A DNA stretch of 64,000 nt from the NCBI GenBank assembly GCA_003415625.1, contig PYIU01000008.1:372001-436000 (forward strand). The letters are read 5' to 3'. A program made the translations under genes and the position numbers. This DNA is from Aquanectria penicillioides (Eukaryota; Ascomycota; Sordariomycetes; Hypocreales; Nectriaceae). Under the pieces are notes generated by a model. That model was not told where the DNA came from. It ran no database searches and worked only from the letters and a program-made list of their open reading frames with translations. Shown here one piece after another: positions 21,948-32,754 of this stretch. Positions within the stretch are counted from its first letter, which is position 1. Every line of letters starts with the position of its first letter.

Positions 21948-23676
21948 ATGGCCTTGAAATCGGTCTTTTCTCTGGACCAATTAGAGATTATTCGACAGTC
22001 CTTGAGCCTGTTTTACCTTGTTGGAGCATGGGGAATTTACCGCCTGCTAATCGCCTTGTATAATGTGTCGCCTTTCCACCCGCTAGCCCGGTTCCCTGGT
22101 CCCAAACTCGCCGCGGCGAGCTATCTCTATGAAGTATACTACGATTGGTGGCTGGTAGGGAGATACACGCGCGAGATTCGTCGCATGCATGAATGTTATG
22201 GTAATTCAAATCGACCCGATGACTTATGTAATAATTGAGCTTTAACGTCATAATTTTAGGCCCTATTGTCAGAATCAACCCAGACGAGCTTCATTGCTCT
22301 GACCCATTCTTTGCCGACGAGATATATGCTGGTGGTGGACGCGTCCGAGATAAATGGCAACACCAAGCAAACGTCGCAGGCGCAGGACCCGCAAGACTCA
22401 GCGGTTTATCGACGGTACCACACGAACTACATCGGATGCGCAGGGGTGCAATTTCCAAGTACTTCTCCAAACAAAATGTGCTAAGGCTGGAAAGAGAGGT
22501 GCTAGACCTCGCACAACTTACTATAAAGAAGATGCTCCGCGAGGCCAACAAAGGCCCGTTTAGTGTTAAAGAAGCTTTTAACTGCTTTACAGGCGATCTC
22601 ATTTCTCAGTACATGTTTGGCGAACCCATGGGCTTCGTTTCCCAGGAGGGCTGGGAGCCTAATCTCGCCAGCAGGTCTCAGTCTATCTTAAAAACTTCAT
22701 TTTTGATGCGGCACAATGCATTGGCAAGAGGCTTGACGAACTTTAGCCACTTGTTTGCAGACTATATGGGCGAGGATGCTAAACAAATCATGAGGTGGAT
22801 GAACATAACCGTCCCTGCATACATCAAGGCATCCATGAATAACTCCGAAGATGGAAGAGTGTTCGGAGAATTGTTAAAGTCCGAAACGCTACCCGATTCA
22901 GAAAAGGCTTTACCTCGCCTTACTGGTGAAGGATTCGTACTTTTACTCGCCGGTACTGAGACCACAACAGTATGGTTTCCTTGCATGTTTCACTGAAGCT
23001 ATGAATTTATGCTGAGAAATCTCACAGTCAGTTCTAAGTGTCATCACATATCACCTGATTGCGCAGCCCGCTATATACGCGCGCCTGATGGAGGACCTGC
23101 AGGGCATTGATCCATCGAGTCCCAAATGGATCGAGCTAGAACGCCGGCCTTTCATGTGGGCCGTTGTTCAGGAAGCCTTACGACAAATGCCTGGTGTCTC
23201 CCATCGCTCTGCAAGGATTGCCCGAAACGAAGACCTGTTCTATAAAAGCCAGGATGGCGATGTAGAGTGGGTCATTCCAAGAGGCACTCCTGTCGGAATG
23301 ACGTCCATGATCAACAACTGGAACGAAGAAATCTTCCCTGACCCTGATAACTTCGACCCCGACCGCTGGTTAGTGGAAGGTAAGCCAAACTACAAGCTAC
23401 AACATATGACAATCTCCTTCAGCAAAGGTAGTCGCATGTGCCTCGGCGAGAAGTAAGTCTCGAGCAACCCCCGCCTTGACCGAATTTCCCCATGCTCATA
23501 CTACACACAGCTTGGCCTATTGTGAACTCTTCATCATGACGGCTCTCATGGCATTCCACGTTATTCCTCGAGCATCTCTCTACAAAACTACTATCGAGGA
23601 CCTCACCTATGACCATGACTTGGTGGTACTTCAAACCACGAAAGGGTCTACTACGGTAAATCTTGAGATCACCTAA
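21948..23676 (+). CDS. Cytochrome P450 monooxygenase (fungal tailoring type)
   Basis: Four exons, 21948-22200, 22260-22969, 23028-23452 and 23511-23676, join cleanly to 517 residues. An N-terminal membrane anchor ([20 protein letters not shown]) is followed by the proline-rich hinge [12 protein letters not shown]. The I-helix oxygen motif is LLAGTETT, the K-helix ExxR is QEALRQMP, the PERF-like region is FDPDRW, and the haem loop [12 protein letters not shown] carries the ligand Cys about 459. The phrase [18 protein letters not shown] is typical of fungal P450s annotated as trichodiene-oxygenase-like or CYP65-like, which act on terpenoids and polyketides. It would sit on the ER membrane and hydroxylate a lipophilic substrate. 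It is the best-preserved gene of the tailoring cluster. Confidence 0.93.
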
Positions 23677-24312
23677 CGCTCAATCCAAGCTCAATAACGA
23701 CTATTGAGAATATCCTGTGTTCAAATGATGGATATGAACTCTTTTTCGGCATGGGTTGCGGCTAGCTTTTCCCGGCTGGAAAGAGTCAGTGCAGGTTCGG
23801 GTTTTTATGTCAAGTGAAGGACTGAGAGACGTAGAGTTCAAGGGGAATGATTTGAAAGAAATACCCAACACATTTTATTGAAATAATATGGATATCCAAT
23901 TATGGCGTCTTCATCAGGTTCAGGACGATATTGCCTTGGCTCTAGACTGTTATTGGGGTGCTCTTCGGACAGGATTAGTTACTCTGATTTGGTTGACTAG
24001 TATGTCTCCAGTGTTTTGGCCTCTTTTTCTCTTTTCATTTCCATCCAAGATTAATTGATAAATCTGATACCTCATTCCATGCCATTATTATCGGAATGCG
24101 AACCACTAGCTATGCGCTGATGTCGCCATCGTTTAACCACAACCCCTCCCTTATCTTCCCCTCATTCACACCGCAAACTTAACTTCTTTCTTTTTCTTTA
24201 GAGTGGCAGAAGTTTTGTAAGAAAGGAATCTGTACTACTCCGTACAGCCAAGTCCATTCTAGTTAAACTTTTAGCTTCCGCAGACGGCGAGTTCTGTCAG
24301 CCAAGGCCCATC
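23677..24312. other. Intergenic, with TACTCCGTAC element
   Basis: 636 bp, no gene. The decamer TACTCCGTAC at 24236-24245 is the complement of the TACGGAGTAC element repeated at 28785-28801. A C/T-rich stretch precedes the antiporter start. Confidence 0.45.
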
Positions 24313-27072
24313 ATGTCAGCCACAACCACGGCTGCCGTCACAAAGGCTACAGTGGCATCGCAAGGAGGCGTCTTTGAAGGCCTCATTCCCACCGTTTACA
24401 ATGCCGCCGAACCAATTACCCTCTTCATCATCCAGGCAACGATTGCCATGTCCTTGACAAGGTTGCTATTCTGGCCGCTGAGCAAAATTCGGGAACCCCA
24501 AGTTATCGCTGAGGTTATCACAGTTCGTATCCGGTTCTCTTTCTGCTGATGTGTATTTATCTTGCTTGATCACGGACTAACAGATCCCGGGAATAGGGCA
24601 TTTTGCTAGGTCCATCCGTGCTAGGTCGTGTTCCCGGCTTCACTGATACGATATTCCCCAAAAATGGAATGGCTCCCTTCTGGCTCGCGGCCAACATCGG
24701 TCTCGTCTGATACCTATTCTTGGTGGGCATGGAGATCAATTTGATGTATCTGCTGCGAAATTGGCGCATTGCCGTTGGTGTTGCAACCCTGGATATGGCC
24801 ATTCCATTTAGCTATAGCGTTGCCCTCGCTTACGGCCTTTTATCGCCAATTTGGCGACGATCCCGAGCTGGCTCCAATTAGCTTTCCGGTGTTTGCTCTG
24901 TTCATCGGCATCGCCATTGCCATTACTGCCTTTCCGGTACTTTGCCGCTTTCTTGCTGCGTTGAAACTGCTCAATACCAACGTCGGCGTCATTGTTCTCA
25001 CCTCTGGCATCATCAATGATGTAGTCGGCTGGATCCTTCTGGCACTCTGCGTTACCCTGGTTAATTCAGGCGCTGGTGTGACCGCCATTCGGATTCTGCT
25101 TGTATCTGTAGGATACACCCTGTTCCTCGCCTTTGCGATCCGGCCATGCTTCATGTGTGTTCTTCGAAAGACTCACAGCCTCGAAAACGGACCCAGTGAA
25201 GCAGTCGTCGCTTTAACTATTCTCTTGGTGTTTGCTTCAGCATTCTTTACCACTGTCATTGGTTCCCATTCCATTTTTGGCGCATTCATGGTTGGGCTCA
25301 TGTGCCCACATGAGGGCGGTTTTGCAACCAAGCTCACTGAAAAAATCGAGGATCTCATTTCCACACTCTTCGTTCCCCTCTTTTTCGCACTCTCCGGAAT
25401 CTACACCAACCTGGCACTGCCTCACAGCGGCACAATTTGGGGCTACGTTGTTGCAGTTATTGTCACCGCCTTTTTCAGTAAACTTTTCGGTGGCACAATG
25501 GGTGCACGATTGAACGGACTGGTCTGGAGGGAATCCTTTACCATTGGAACCCTGATGTCTTGCAATGGTCTTGTGGAATTGATTGTCCTCAACATCGGAC
25601 TGCAAGCGAAAATCCTCAGCACTAAAACCTTCACAATTTTCGTTGCCATGGCTCTTGTGACGACATTTGTCACCTCACCGTTGACTTCTTGGTTGTATCC
25701 GCCCTCATGCCAGAGGAAGCTTGAGCTCTGGAAACAAGAAAAGATTGATTGGGAAGGCAACCATCTGGAATCAAGCGAGGACGTTGAAGAAACCCAAAAC
25801 CAAAAAGATGATGCCACTCGGCTCTTAGTGTACCTACAAACCGATGGGTTGTCAAGCCTTCTTTTAGCCATTTCATTCTTCACGGCTGGCCCAACCCTTC
25901 GCGATTCCAGTGACAGCGAGTCCAATGACCCCGAGCCCCAGAAAGCCAGTGAGAAAGGCGCTGTTCACTACATCTCAGTTCTACCTTCTCATCATGATGA
26001 AAAGTCTCAGCAACCTCAACAACTACTTGACATTCATGGTTGTCGTCTTGTCGGATTGACCGAGCGCAATTCCTCGGTGGTGAAGGTCTCTGAAATATAT
26101 GAGTATGCTGGACATGATCCCATCATCAAGGCCTTTGGTACATCCACGAACAATACGACACGAGATGTGGTTGTGAGTGGGCAGATTGCTGTCGTGCCTG
26201 GGAATTCTTTTGCGGATACGCGGGCCACTGAAGCAGCGAAACTAAACAGCGACCTGATCCTGGTCCCTTGGAGTGAAACCGGCACCATCTCCGAGCTTCC
26301 TTCGTTCTATAGCGCCCCCAGAGATGACCCTCTCGCTAACGGAGATTTCACCCTTCTCATAAAGAACATCTTTGATCAGGCCAACTCAATTGCTGCTGTG
26401 GGTGTGTTTGTCAGCGGTACTCTGTTGGACCCAACAAATAGCGAGACCGGAATCAGACCAACCCGGCAGCTATCAAGACTCGCATCGGGCTTGAGTGGAT
26501 CCGAGTTCCAGGATAGAACCATTTCCAAGTTTCACTCTGCCGAAAGTCGACGCAAGAAGAGCATCCGCGCTGTGTATACTGGAACCTCTGATTATCTCTA
26601 TATGGTGAGGCTGGCTCTGCAGTTTGCTCAGAATGAGAATGCCGGGGTAGAGATTGTTTCTATTGAGGGATTGCAAGGCGACGAGGATATTCAGTTTGAG
26701 CCAGCTCAAGTCCCGCGTCTCCGAATCAATCGCCCATCGCGTTGTCTTTACGGAAGTGCCCGCAGACCTCAAATCGGCCACGGCCAATCTCCTCGACTCT
26801 CGACTTGAGAACGAGCATTCTAACACGTGTATTATTGGTCGCTCCGCTGCTAAGCAAACCAGCAATTCCGCCGGGTCTGAATCGGCCAGCCTGCGCACTA
26901 CACTCAGCTCCGTGGCCGCCAGTTTTACTACAGAGATCAAAAGGATTGCGGCCACCGATGTGAGTTTGCCACCAATGTGAGTTTGTTGGTAGTGCAAACG
27001 AAGCATGCCTCGACAGAGAAGCCTGTAGCCAAGAGGAAGACAAGCTTCGATTTAAATGTGAGTGCTGAGTGA
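24313..27072 (+). pseudogene. Kha1-type K+/H+ antiporter (CPA2), decayed
   Basis: Exon 1 is 24313-24522 and exon 2 starts at 24597; the donor GTTCGT is weak. The product follows fungal Kha1 proteins: LLGPSVLGRVPGFTDTIFP, VGMEINLMYLLRNWR, the central exchanger core (AIAITAFPVLCRF, GSHSIFGAFMVGL), and a long soluble C-terminus with a universal-stress-protein-like tail. Lesions: in-frame TGA at 24708-24710 (in a GLV*YLFLVG context), one extra T in the TTTT run at 24838-24841, an extra base near 26695-26700, and a 17-bp tandem duplication at 26951-26984. Removing 1+1+17 bases makes the length an exact multiple of three (888 residues if the stop is read). A 679-codon frame (24769-26808) remains open in the middle. 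Several independent lesions point to real loss of function. Confidence 0.85.
26951..26984. repeat. 17-bp tandem duplication in antiporter pseudogene
   Basis: GCCACCGATGTGAGTTT (26951-26967) is followed directly by a copy with one change, G to A at the seventh base (26968-26984). Seventeen bases shift the frame and bring a TGA within five codons. Without one copy the frame runs on to TGA at 27070-27072. Confidence 0.85.
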
Positions 27073-27663
27073 AGCTGAAAGAGGCTGATTTGCGATTGGA
27101 TATAGTTCAGTGATCTTAAAGTGTAACAAACAAAGGTACACTTGAAGCCATGATGCTGCGAGGACCACCAGGTGCAAGTTACGAGCCGATACCTTCTTTG
27201 ATGCTGAATGCGGCTGGAGGCCCTGGTGACGCTTGAACTATCACCTTGCCGCGATAAGCCTGGGATCGTGGGTCAAACAAATCGACAAAAAGCCATCGGC
27301 AGAACGTTTTGCCAGCTGAGATGCACAATTGAGGCTTCAACCGATGCCAAAAACTCCACGAAATTACCCCGCATCGCCCGTGTGAAGGAAGAACGCACCC
27401 CACAGTGGAGGAGGGAAAACATTTTGGCACCGCCCGGCATCGGCTTGGCTTGGACTCTGGTGTTTATGGGTCAGATAAAAACTCGGCGCGGGACCCGTTG
27501 TCGCGAAGAATGATGGCTGAAGCGCATTCGTTTACTTGTTCATTTCTTCATTCCAACGTCCTGTATCGATCGCTTCCTGATCCGAACGATTGTCGCGTCT
27601 GTACACGAGGAAATCCAAGACGAGTGACTGTCCCGATCCGCACACCAGGATCAGATCATAACC
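27073..27663. other. Intergenic
   Basis: 590 bp; promoter side of the oxidoreductase gene. Base composition turns GC-richer than the pseudogene. No gene seen. Confidence 0.45.
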
Positions 27664-28728
27664 ATGTCCCTGCCAAAGGTCAAGGTCGCCGTCATTGGCG
27701 TGGGCCTGATTGGTCCTCGCCACGCAAGAACCGTCGTCGAGAGCGCCGATGCTGAGCTCGTGGCCATTGTCGATCTGATGCCCGGAGGCCAAAAGCTGGC
27801 GGAAGAGCTCGGCGCTGCTTATTACAAGACTGTCGCGGAGCTACTCCAATCCCCACACAAGCCAGAAGCCGCCATCATCTGCACGCCAAACCACACCCAT
27901 GTCCCGCTGGCCGAGGAGCTGAACGCTGGCGGCGTCCACGTCCTCGTCGAGAAGCCCGTGTGCACCGATATTGCAAGCGGCAAGGCCCTGGTCGACCATC
28001 TAAAGAAGTCCAGCGTCAAGGCCATCGTCGGGCACCACCGTCGCTTCAACCCGTACATGGTCAAGACGAAGGAGATTTTGACTTCGGGCGCACTCGGCAA
28101 TGTCGTTGCCATCAACGGCATCTGGGCGACGTTCAAGCCTCTGGATTACTTTGACGCCCCGGCGCAATGGCGAAGAGACAAGACCGGCGGCGTCATCTTC
28201 ATCAACATGATCCACGAGGTCGACCTGCTCCACTATCTTTTTGGCCCGATTGTGCGCGTGCACGCGGAAAAGACCATTTCACAGCGTGGCTTCGCCGCTG
28301 AAGAAGGCGCCGTGCTCACCATCCGCTTCAAGTCGGGCGCGGTGGGAAGCTTCTTGGTCTCGGACAACCTGCCCTCGCCGTACAACTTCGAGGCCGGCAC
28401 TGGCGAGAACCCTCTCATTCCCAAGGCCGGACAGGACTTTTACCGCATCTTCGGCACCGAGGGCTCTCTGAGCGTGCCCGACATGACCACCTGGACCTAC
28501 AACGGCACGCAAAAGTCCTGGCACTCAGAGCTCACCAAGGACCAAATCCCCGTCCCGGAGGGCATCCCATTTGAGCTGCAGCTGAGCCACTTCGTTAGGG
28601 TCATTAGGGGCCAGGAAGCCCCAAGCTGCACGGCAGAGGCTGGGCTGGCAGCCATGGCGGTGTGCCAGGCAATCAAGGATGCGCTAGAGGACAACAAGAC
28701 TGTAGAAATAGAACCGTTTAGCTTTTGA
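27664..28728 (+). CDS. Gfo/Idh/MocA-family NAD(P)-dependent oxidoreductase
   Basis: Intact single exon of 354 residues, ATG at 27664. The N-terminal Rossmann fold opens with VKVAVIGVGLIGPRHA (GxGxxG), then PNHTHVPLAEEL and the family signature VEKPVCTD, whose Lys is catalytic in related sugar dehydrogenases. The C-terminal domain shows INMIHEVDLLHYLFGP with the His/Asp pair usual in inositol-, glucose- and quinate-dehydrogenase relatives. It probably oxidises a polyol or sugar-acid hydroxyl in the cytosol. Codon use is strongly GC-ending compared with the antiporter remnant upstream, which fits an expressed gene. The exact substrate is not predictable. Confidence 0.92.
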   Translation: MSLPKVKVAVIGVGLIGPRHARTVVESADAELVAIVDLMPGGQKLAEELGAAYYKTVAELLQSPHKPEAAIICTPNHTHVPLAEELNAGGVHVLVEKPVCTDIASGKALVDHLKKSSVKAIVGHHRRFNPYMVKTKEILTSGALGNVVAINGIWATFKPLDYFDAPAQWRRDKTGGVIFINMIHEVDLLHYLFGPIVRVHAEKTISQRGFAAEEGAVLTIRFKSGAVGSFLVSDNLPSPYNFEAGTGENPLIPKAGQDFYRIFGTEGSLSVPDMTTWTYNGTQKSWHSELTKDQIPVPEGIPFELQLSHFVRVIRGQEAPSCTAEAGLAAMAVCQAIKDALEDNKTVEIEPFSF

Positions 28729-29126
28729 GAGCAAACCTGCCATGTTAGACATGCGTAATCAGCAATGAATCAAATGATGACGAATACGGAGTACGGAGTA
28801 CCTCTCCCATGTTTGCTTCTGCGGGAACATGCCCGGTTAACAAACAAATGGACGCGTGGAAATGAATAATATACGCCACATCCCGGCCTCCCAAGCTGGC
28901 TGTGCATCCATCTCGTGTCTTGATCTTCTTCACCCGTGCGGCGACGACTCTTCGACACACCGCATCATCGATTGCTGGGTGTAAATCATCAGCAGCTTCA
29001 CTCTGAGAGGCCGCCCACTAATCTCGCTTCAGCAGCTCCTATACCGCGCCAAGTTACTGCCCTCCCACACGTCCAAATCCCGTTCCCCACCGAAACCTAC
29101 CCTTTGCCACCCAGCGACCCATCACA
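28729..29126. other. Intergenic with tandem TACGGAGTAC element
   Basis: 398 bp between two plus-strand genes. TACGGAGTACGGAGTAC at 28785-28801 is an overlapping double copy of TACGGAGTAC. The rest is a C-rich leader of the MYND gene. Confidence 0.45.
28785..28801. repeat. Double TACGGAGTAC element
   Basis: Two overlapping copies of TACGGAGTAC. The same decamer occurs inverted at 24236-24245, so it is a recurring intergenic word in this window. Function unknown. Confidence 0.6.
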
Positions 29127-29861
29127 ATGAACCAGTGCTGCACCACTTGCAAGAAGACCTCTGAAGAGGCGAGCCTGAAGCGATGTGCGAAATGCTCCAC
29201 CACTCCGTATTGCTCTAGAGACTGTCAGAAAGCAGACTGGAAGGCGCACAGGAAGATCTGTGGCAAACCAGGCGGCGCCTCGTCGACGGCGGACGTGCCG
29301 CGACCCCAGGGATCCCCACCGAAAGGGCTTGCCCAGGGCATCCCCGATCCTTTCAGTTGCCTCGAGACAAATACGTGGCTGCATAACCGTCCGGAAAAGG
29401 ATGTCTACAGGCTGCTTCTCGATTCCTACCGTCTTCGCATCGAGGACGATTACAACATGAGCGGCGACGTTGACGAGGACAGCCTCTACGGCGGGGCGCC
29501 CGATGGACTGCGTGGGTTTCAGCGATACTTGACAGATGCCGAAAAGCGTCCTGGATTGCTTCCCGCCTGGTGGAATCCCGAGAAGAGACAGATGTGTGAG
29601 AAGATGGGCATGAGCACGACCGAGTGGCAGAACCTGCGATGCGCAGTCGAGAAGAGCGACATCATCCAGCACTATGGAGATCCGCAGTTCCCCATGCAGC
29701 TCCGCATGTTTGCCGAATCGGTTCTTCTTCGTGGCCCCGGTGGCCAGAGTGGATCCGCCATGAGGAGCTTGATGGTGGCTATGGAGAAGGGCAGCTTGGC
29801 GGGTGGTATGAACGTGTCCAATATGGACGTCCAAACTGGAAACGTCACAAACCTATCGTGA
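29127..29861 (+). CDS. MYND-type zinc-finger protein
   Basis: Intact single exon of 244 residues. The first 45 residues are a MYND finger with the CxxC...CxxC...CxxxC...HxxxC ligand series: CCTTCKK, LKRCAKCSTTPYC, CQKADWKAHRKIC. MYND domains bind proline-rich peptides and mediate protein contacts. The remaining 200 residues resemble a domain found with MYND in many fungal hypothetical proteins (LDSYRLRIEDDYNMSGDV..., GLRGFQRYLTDAEKRPGLLP, PAWWNPEK). No SET or other catalytic domain was seen. Role unknown; probably a cytosolic or nuclear adaptor. Confidence 0.88.
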   Translation: MNQCCTTCKKTSEEASLKRCAKCSTTPYCSRDCQKADWKAHRKICGKPGGASSTADVPRPQGSPPKGLAQGIPDPFSCLETNTWLHNRPEKDVYRLLLDSYRLRIEDDYNMSGDVDEDSLYGGAPDGLRGFQRYLTDAEKRPGLLPAWWNPEKRQMCEKMGMSTTEWQNLRCAVEKSDIIQHYGDPQFPMQLRMFAESVLLRGPGGQSGSAMRSLMVAMEKGSLAGGMNVSNMDVQTGNVTNLS

Positions 29862-30698
29862 GAAACGTGACGTTCCGGAACTTCAGAGATTTAAGCATAA
29901 CATAAAACTGAGAACCCCCCCGTGGTTGTAACGAGCCGGTGGTGTGGTAGCAAGGGGTTCTCTTGGTCCGATGTATCCTGTCCCTTGGTATTTGCAAAAT
30001 TGGCCATGGCCCAGATGATGGATGGGTTTATGCTACAGTTCCTTCAAAATTAGGGTAAACTATGAATCGTGGCGGCACAGGTTCCAACGTTCGTTTGCGG
30101 ATTCAGTGTTGTCGCCAAGAATCACACGGGTGCTTAAACTGCCTACCTAGTCAATCAGAACAGCGCGTTGCTGCTATTGAGCCAAGCCACTCATTTCCCT
30201 CCTATAGCAACCAGAAACGCCTCTATCCCTAAACGTACAACATGATTGATAGACAAGAATGGCAACTCCGTTGTTTCAAATGCTGCCAAGTGTGGGGCCA
30301 CACGTTATGGTGATTCCATCGTCCATGTAACGTGTGCAACGTTAAACCAGCCGGACGGTGTCGTCAAAGCCTAAACCCCACACACACACCCCATCGATGC
30401 ACGAATCCAGGGTGGCCCCTCTACGACAGTTCACGGACGGGGGGTAATGCGCCAAGCGTCGACCTCAACTCATGCCATTCATCTCTTGTCTTTCTTGCTC
30501 CGCACTCTCAAGATACAATCCAGGGCCACGGCATAGGATCAAAGCTCAATGGCAATCTTATAAAGAGTGAAAGATCGATTATTTAGAGTTGACGCCCACA
30601 GATCACAGACCATTCTCGGCCCTTGTCAACCTTGGAGCGCAACTATAGGAACAGTATCCAAGTCTTCATAACCAGTCTTCAAGCTTGGTGTGCTCAAC
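29862..30698. other. Intergenic
   Basis: 837 bp; no convincing gene. Contains a short CA run near 30377-30390 and the promoter of the UNC93-like gene. Confidence 0.45.
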
Positions 30699-32412
30699 AT
30701 GGTCGACATCGAAGTAGCCGTCATTCAAGGCACCGCTGGGGGAAGCCCTTGGCCCAACGGCTGGATGTATCGGAGGCTCAACTGCGGTGGGTTGAAGCTG
30801 CCACACTACGCCTCGCCTACGATCCAGGTACTTTTGCTATCCATCACATGTTTCATGTAAGTCAGCATGTGCGATCCCAGTCCCCCACTGGCTTTCTTTT
30901 CCTCTCACATAAAAATTGACGAATCGGCAGGTGTCCTGGCATGTTCAATGCCCTCTCTGGACTAGGAGGCGGTGGTCAGATCAATGCAGATGTTGCAAAC
31001 AAGGCTACAGTTGCACTCTACTCCACATTTGCTCCCGTTGCCTTCTTTGCAGGTACACTATGCAACGTCATTGGTGTTCAAACAACCCTTGCATTGGGCG
31101 CACTGGGGTGCGTGGCCTTTTCCGCTCCCATGTTCACATTCACAGGCTGCTAACACATGCATCAGATATCCTCTTTACGTTGGTTCATTTCTATCATACA
31201 ACTACAACCAAAATGAAGCATTTGTCATCATCGCAGGTGCCGTTCTTGGTATTGGTGCTGGGCTGTTATGGACAGCACAGGGCGCCGTTATGATGGCCTA
31301 CGCATCGGAGGATAAGAAAGGCCGCTACATCGCCATGTTCTGGGCAATTTTCAACGCAGGAGCAGTAATTGGTGGTCTAGTGCCACTGATTCAAAACGTC
31401 TCGTCCACGCAAAGCGCAGTTGGCAATGGGACCTACATTGGTTTCCTTGCCCTGACTATCACTGGCTGTGTAGTTGCTCTATCCTTGTGCAAGACGGACC
31501 GGGTAATGCGATCAGATGGCTCAAAGATCCCCGTCACCCTTCAACCTTCATGGACCAGTGAGCTGATGGGAGTGTGGAAAATATTGAGATCGCAACCAAG
31601 ATTCCTCCTACTTTTCCCCCTCTTCTTTGCTTCCAACTGGTTCTATACTTACCAATTCAATGCAAGTATCCTTACGTGCTACGGACAGTACTTTCGTTAA
31701 CAGGAAAATAGGATGTTAATCTGGCTCGCTTCAATATCCGCACAAGGTCACTCAACAATCTCATGTATTGGCTTGCCCAAATCATCGGCTCATACGTTTT
31801 TGGCACGTTACTTGATCTATCTAGATTTCCTCGACGGTTCCGTGCCATCGCTGGTCTTGCGGTTCTCTTTGCCATCACAATGATCACTTGGGGTTGTGGG
31901 TACCAGTTCCAAAAGGGCTACACTCGCGAAAGCGTCCGGGACGGCAAAACACCTCTCATTGATTGGGAGAACACGACCTTTGCGGGTCCATTCGTGTTGT
32001 ATTGGTTCTATGGGTTTTTCGACGCTGTTTGGCAAACGTGAGTATGCCTTTGTTCGTTCTTCAGCAAGATTTAGGCGAGAGGCTAACTCCATCTTCAATA
32101 TACAGATATGTATACTGGTTGATGGGTTCACTCACAAACTCTACTAACCGTTTGGCACACCTTGCCGGTATGTATAAAGGCCTGCAGTCTGCCGGCGCTG
32201 CCATTATGTATCGTCTTGACAGTCTGGAAATGCCATACATGACTCTTTTCCTCAGCAACTGGATCCTGTTGCCAGCAAGCTTGGTTTGTGCACTTCCTGT
32301 AGCATACTTCATGGTACATGAGCATAGCACAGGAGACCTTGAGGGCACTAATGGCGAAGATACCGACGAAAACTCTCGTAGCCGAGAGACATCCAAAGTC
32401 GAGGAGGATTAA
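30699..32412 (+). CDS. UNC93-like MFS membrane protein, with one GC-AG intron
   Basis: Five exons, 30699-30856, 30931-31107, 31166-31661, 31712-32037 and 32106-32412, give 487 residues with all phases closing. Family features are CPGMFNALSGLGGGGQ after the first helix, ALYSTFAPVAFFAG, GAVLGIGAGLLWTAQGAVMMAYA, and the C-terminal block LMGSLTNSTNRLAHLAGMYKGLQSAGAA. About 11-12 membrane helices can be traced. UNC93-like proteins of fungi have no settled substrate; animal relatives regulate channels or receptor trafficking. The third intron begins with GCAAGT instead of GT, a known minor donor type. Frame is intact. Confidence 0.9.
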
Positions 32413-32754
32413 ACGACAGACGCTAAAGTGAGAGATCTATACCTACCTGAGCCAAGCTAGCGATAGTTCAACTTCAAATTCCTCCATTGTAACCCGCTGG
32501 AGCTCATTCCTATTCAATTCCAAACCACATGCAAGTGGCCTTTAGACAAACCATTAATAAATCGCTAAATCCTGCAATTTTTTTTATATATGGGACTAAA
32601 AATAAACAAACGCTGGCAGTTATCTTGATGTTGTATCAGATCCAACTTGAGTTCAAGATGGAAAAGAAAGTGAAAGAAAAGTTGTTTCTTGATCCACTGT
32701 AAGACAACCGGCCAAATTGCAAAAGCGCGATCTTAATAGTATCTAGCTGCGTAG
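32413..32754. other. Convergent intergenic
   Basis: 342 bp between convergent stops. AT-rich, with a T run near 32580. Nothing else seen. Confidence 0.5.

Noticed and set aside
12104..23676. A trichothecene cluster, because of acyltransferase and P450 types
   Set aside because: No terpene cyclase and no other pathway-specific gene is present; the family resemblances are too general.
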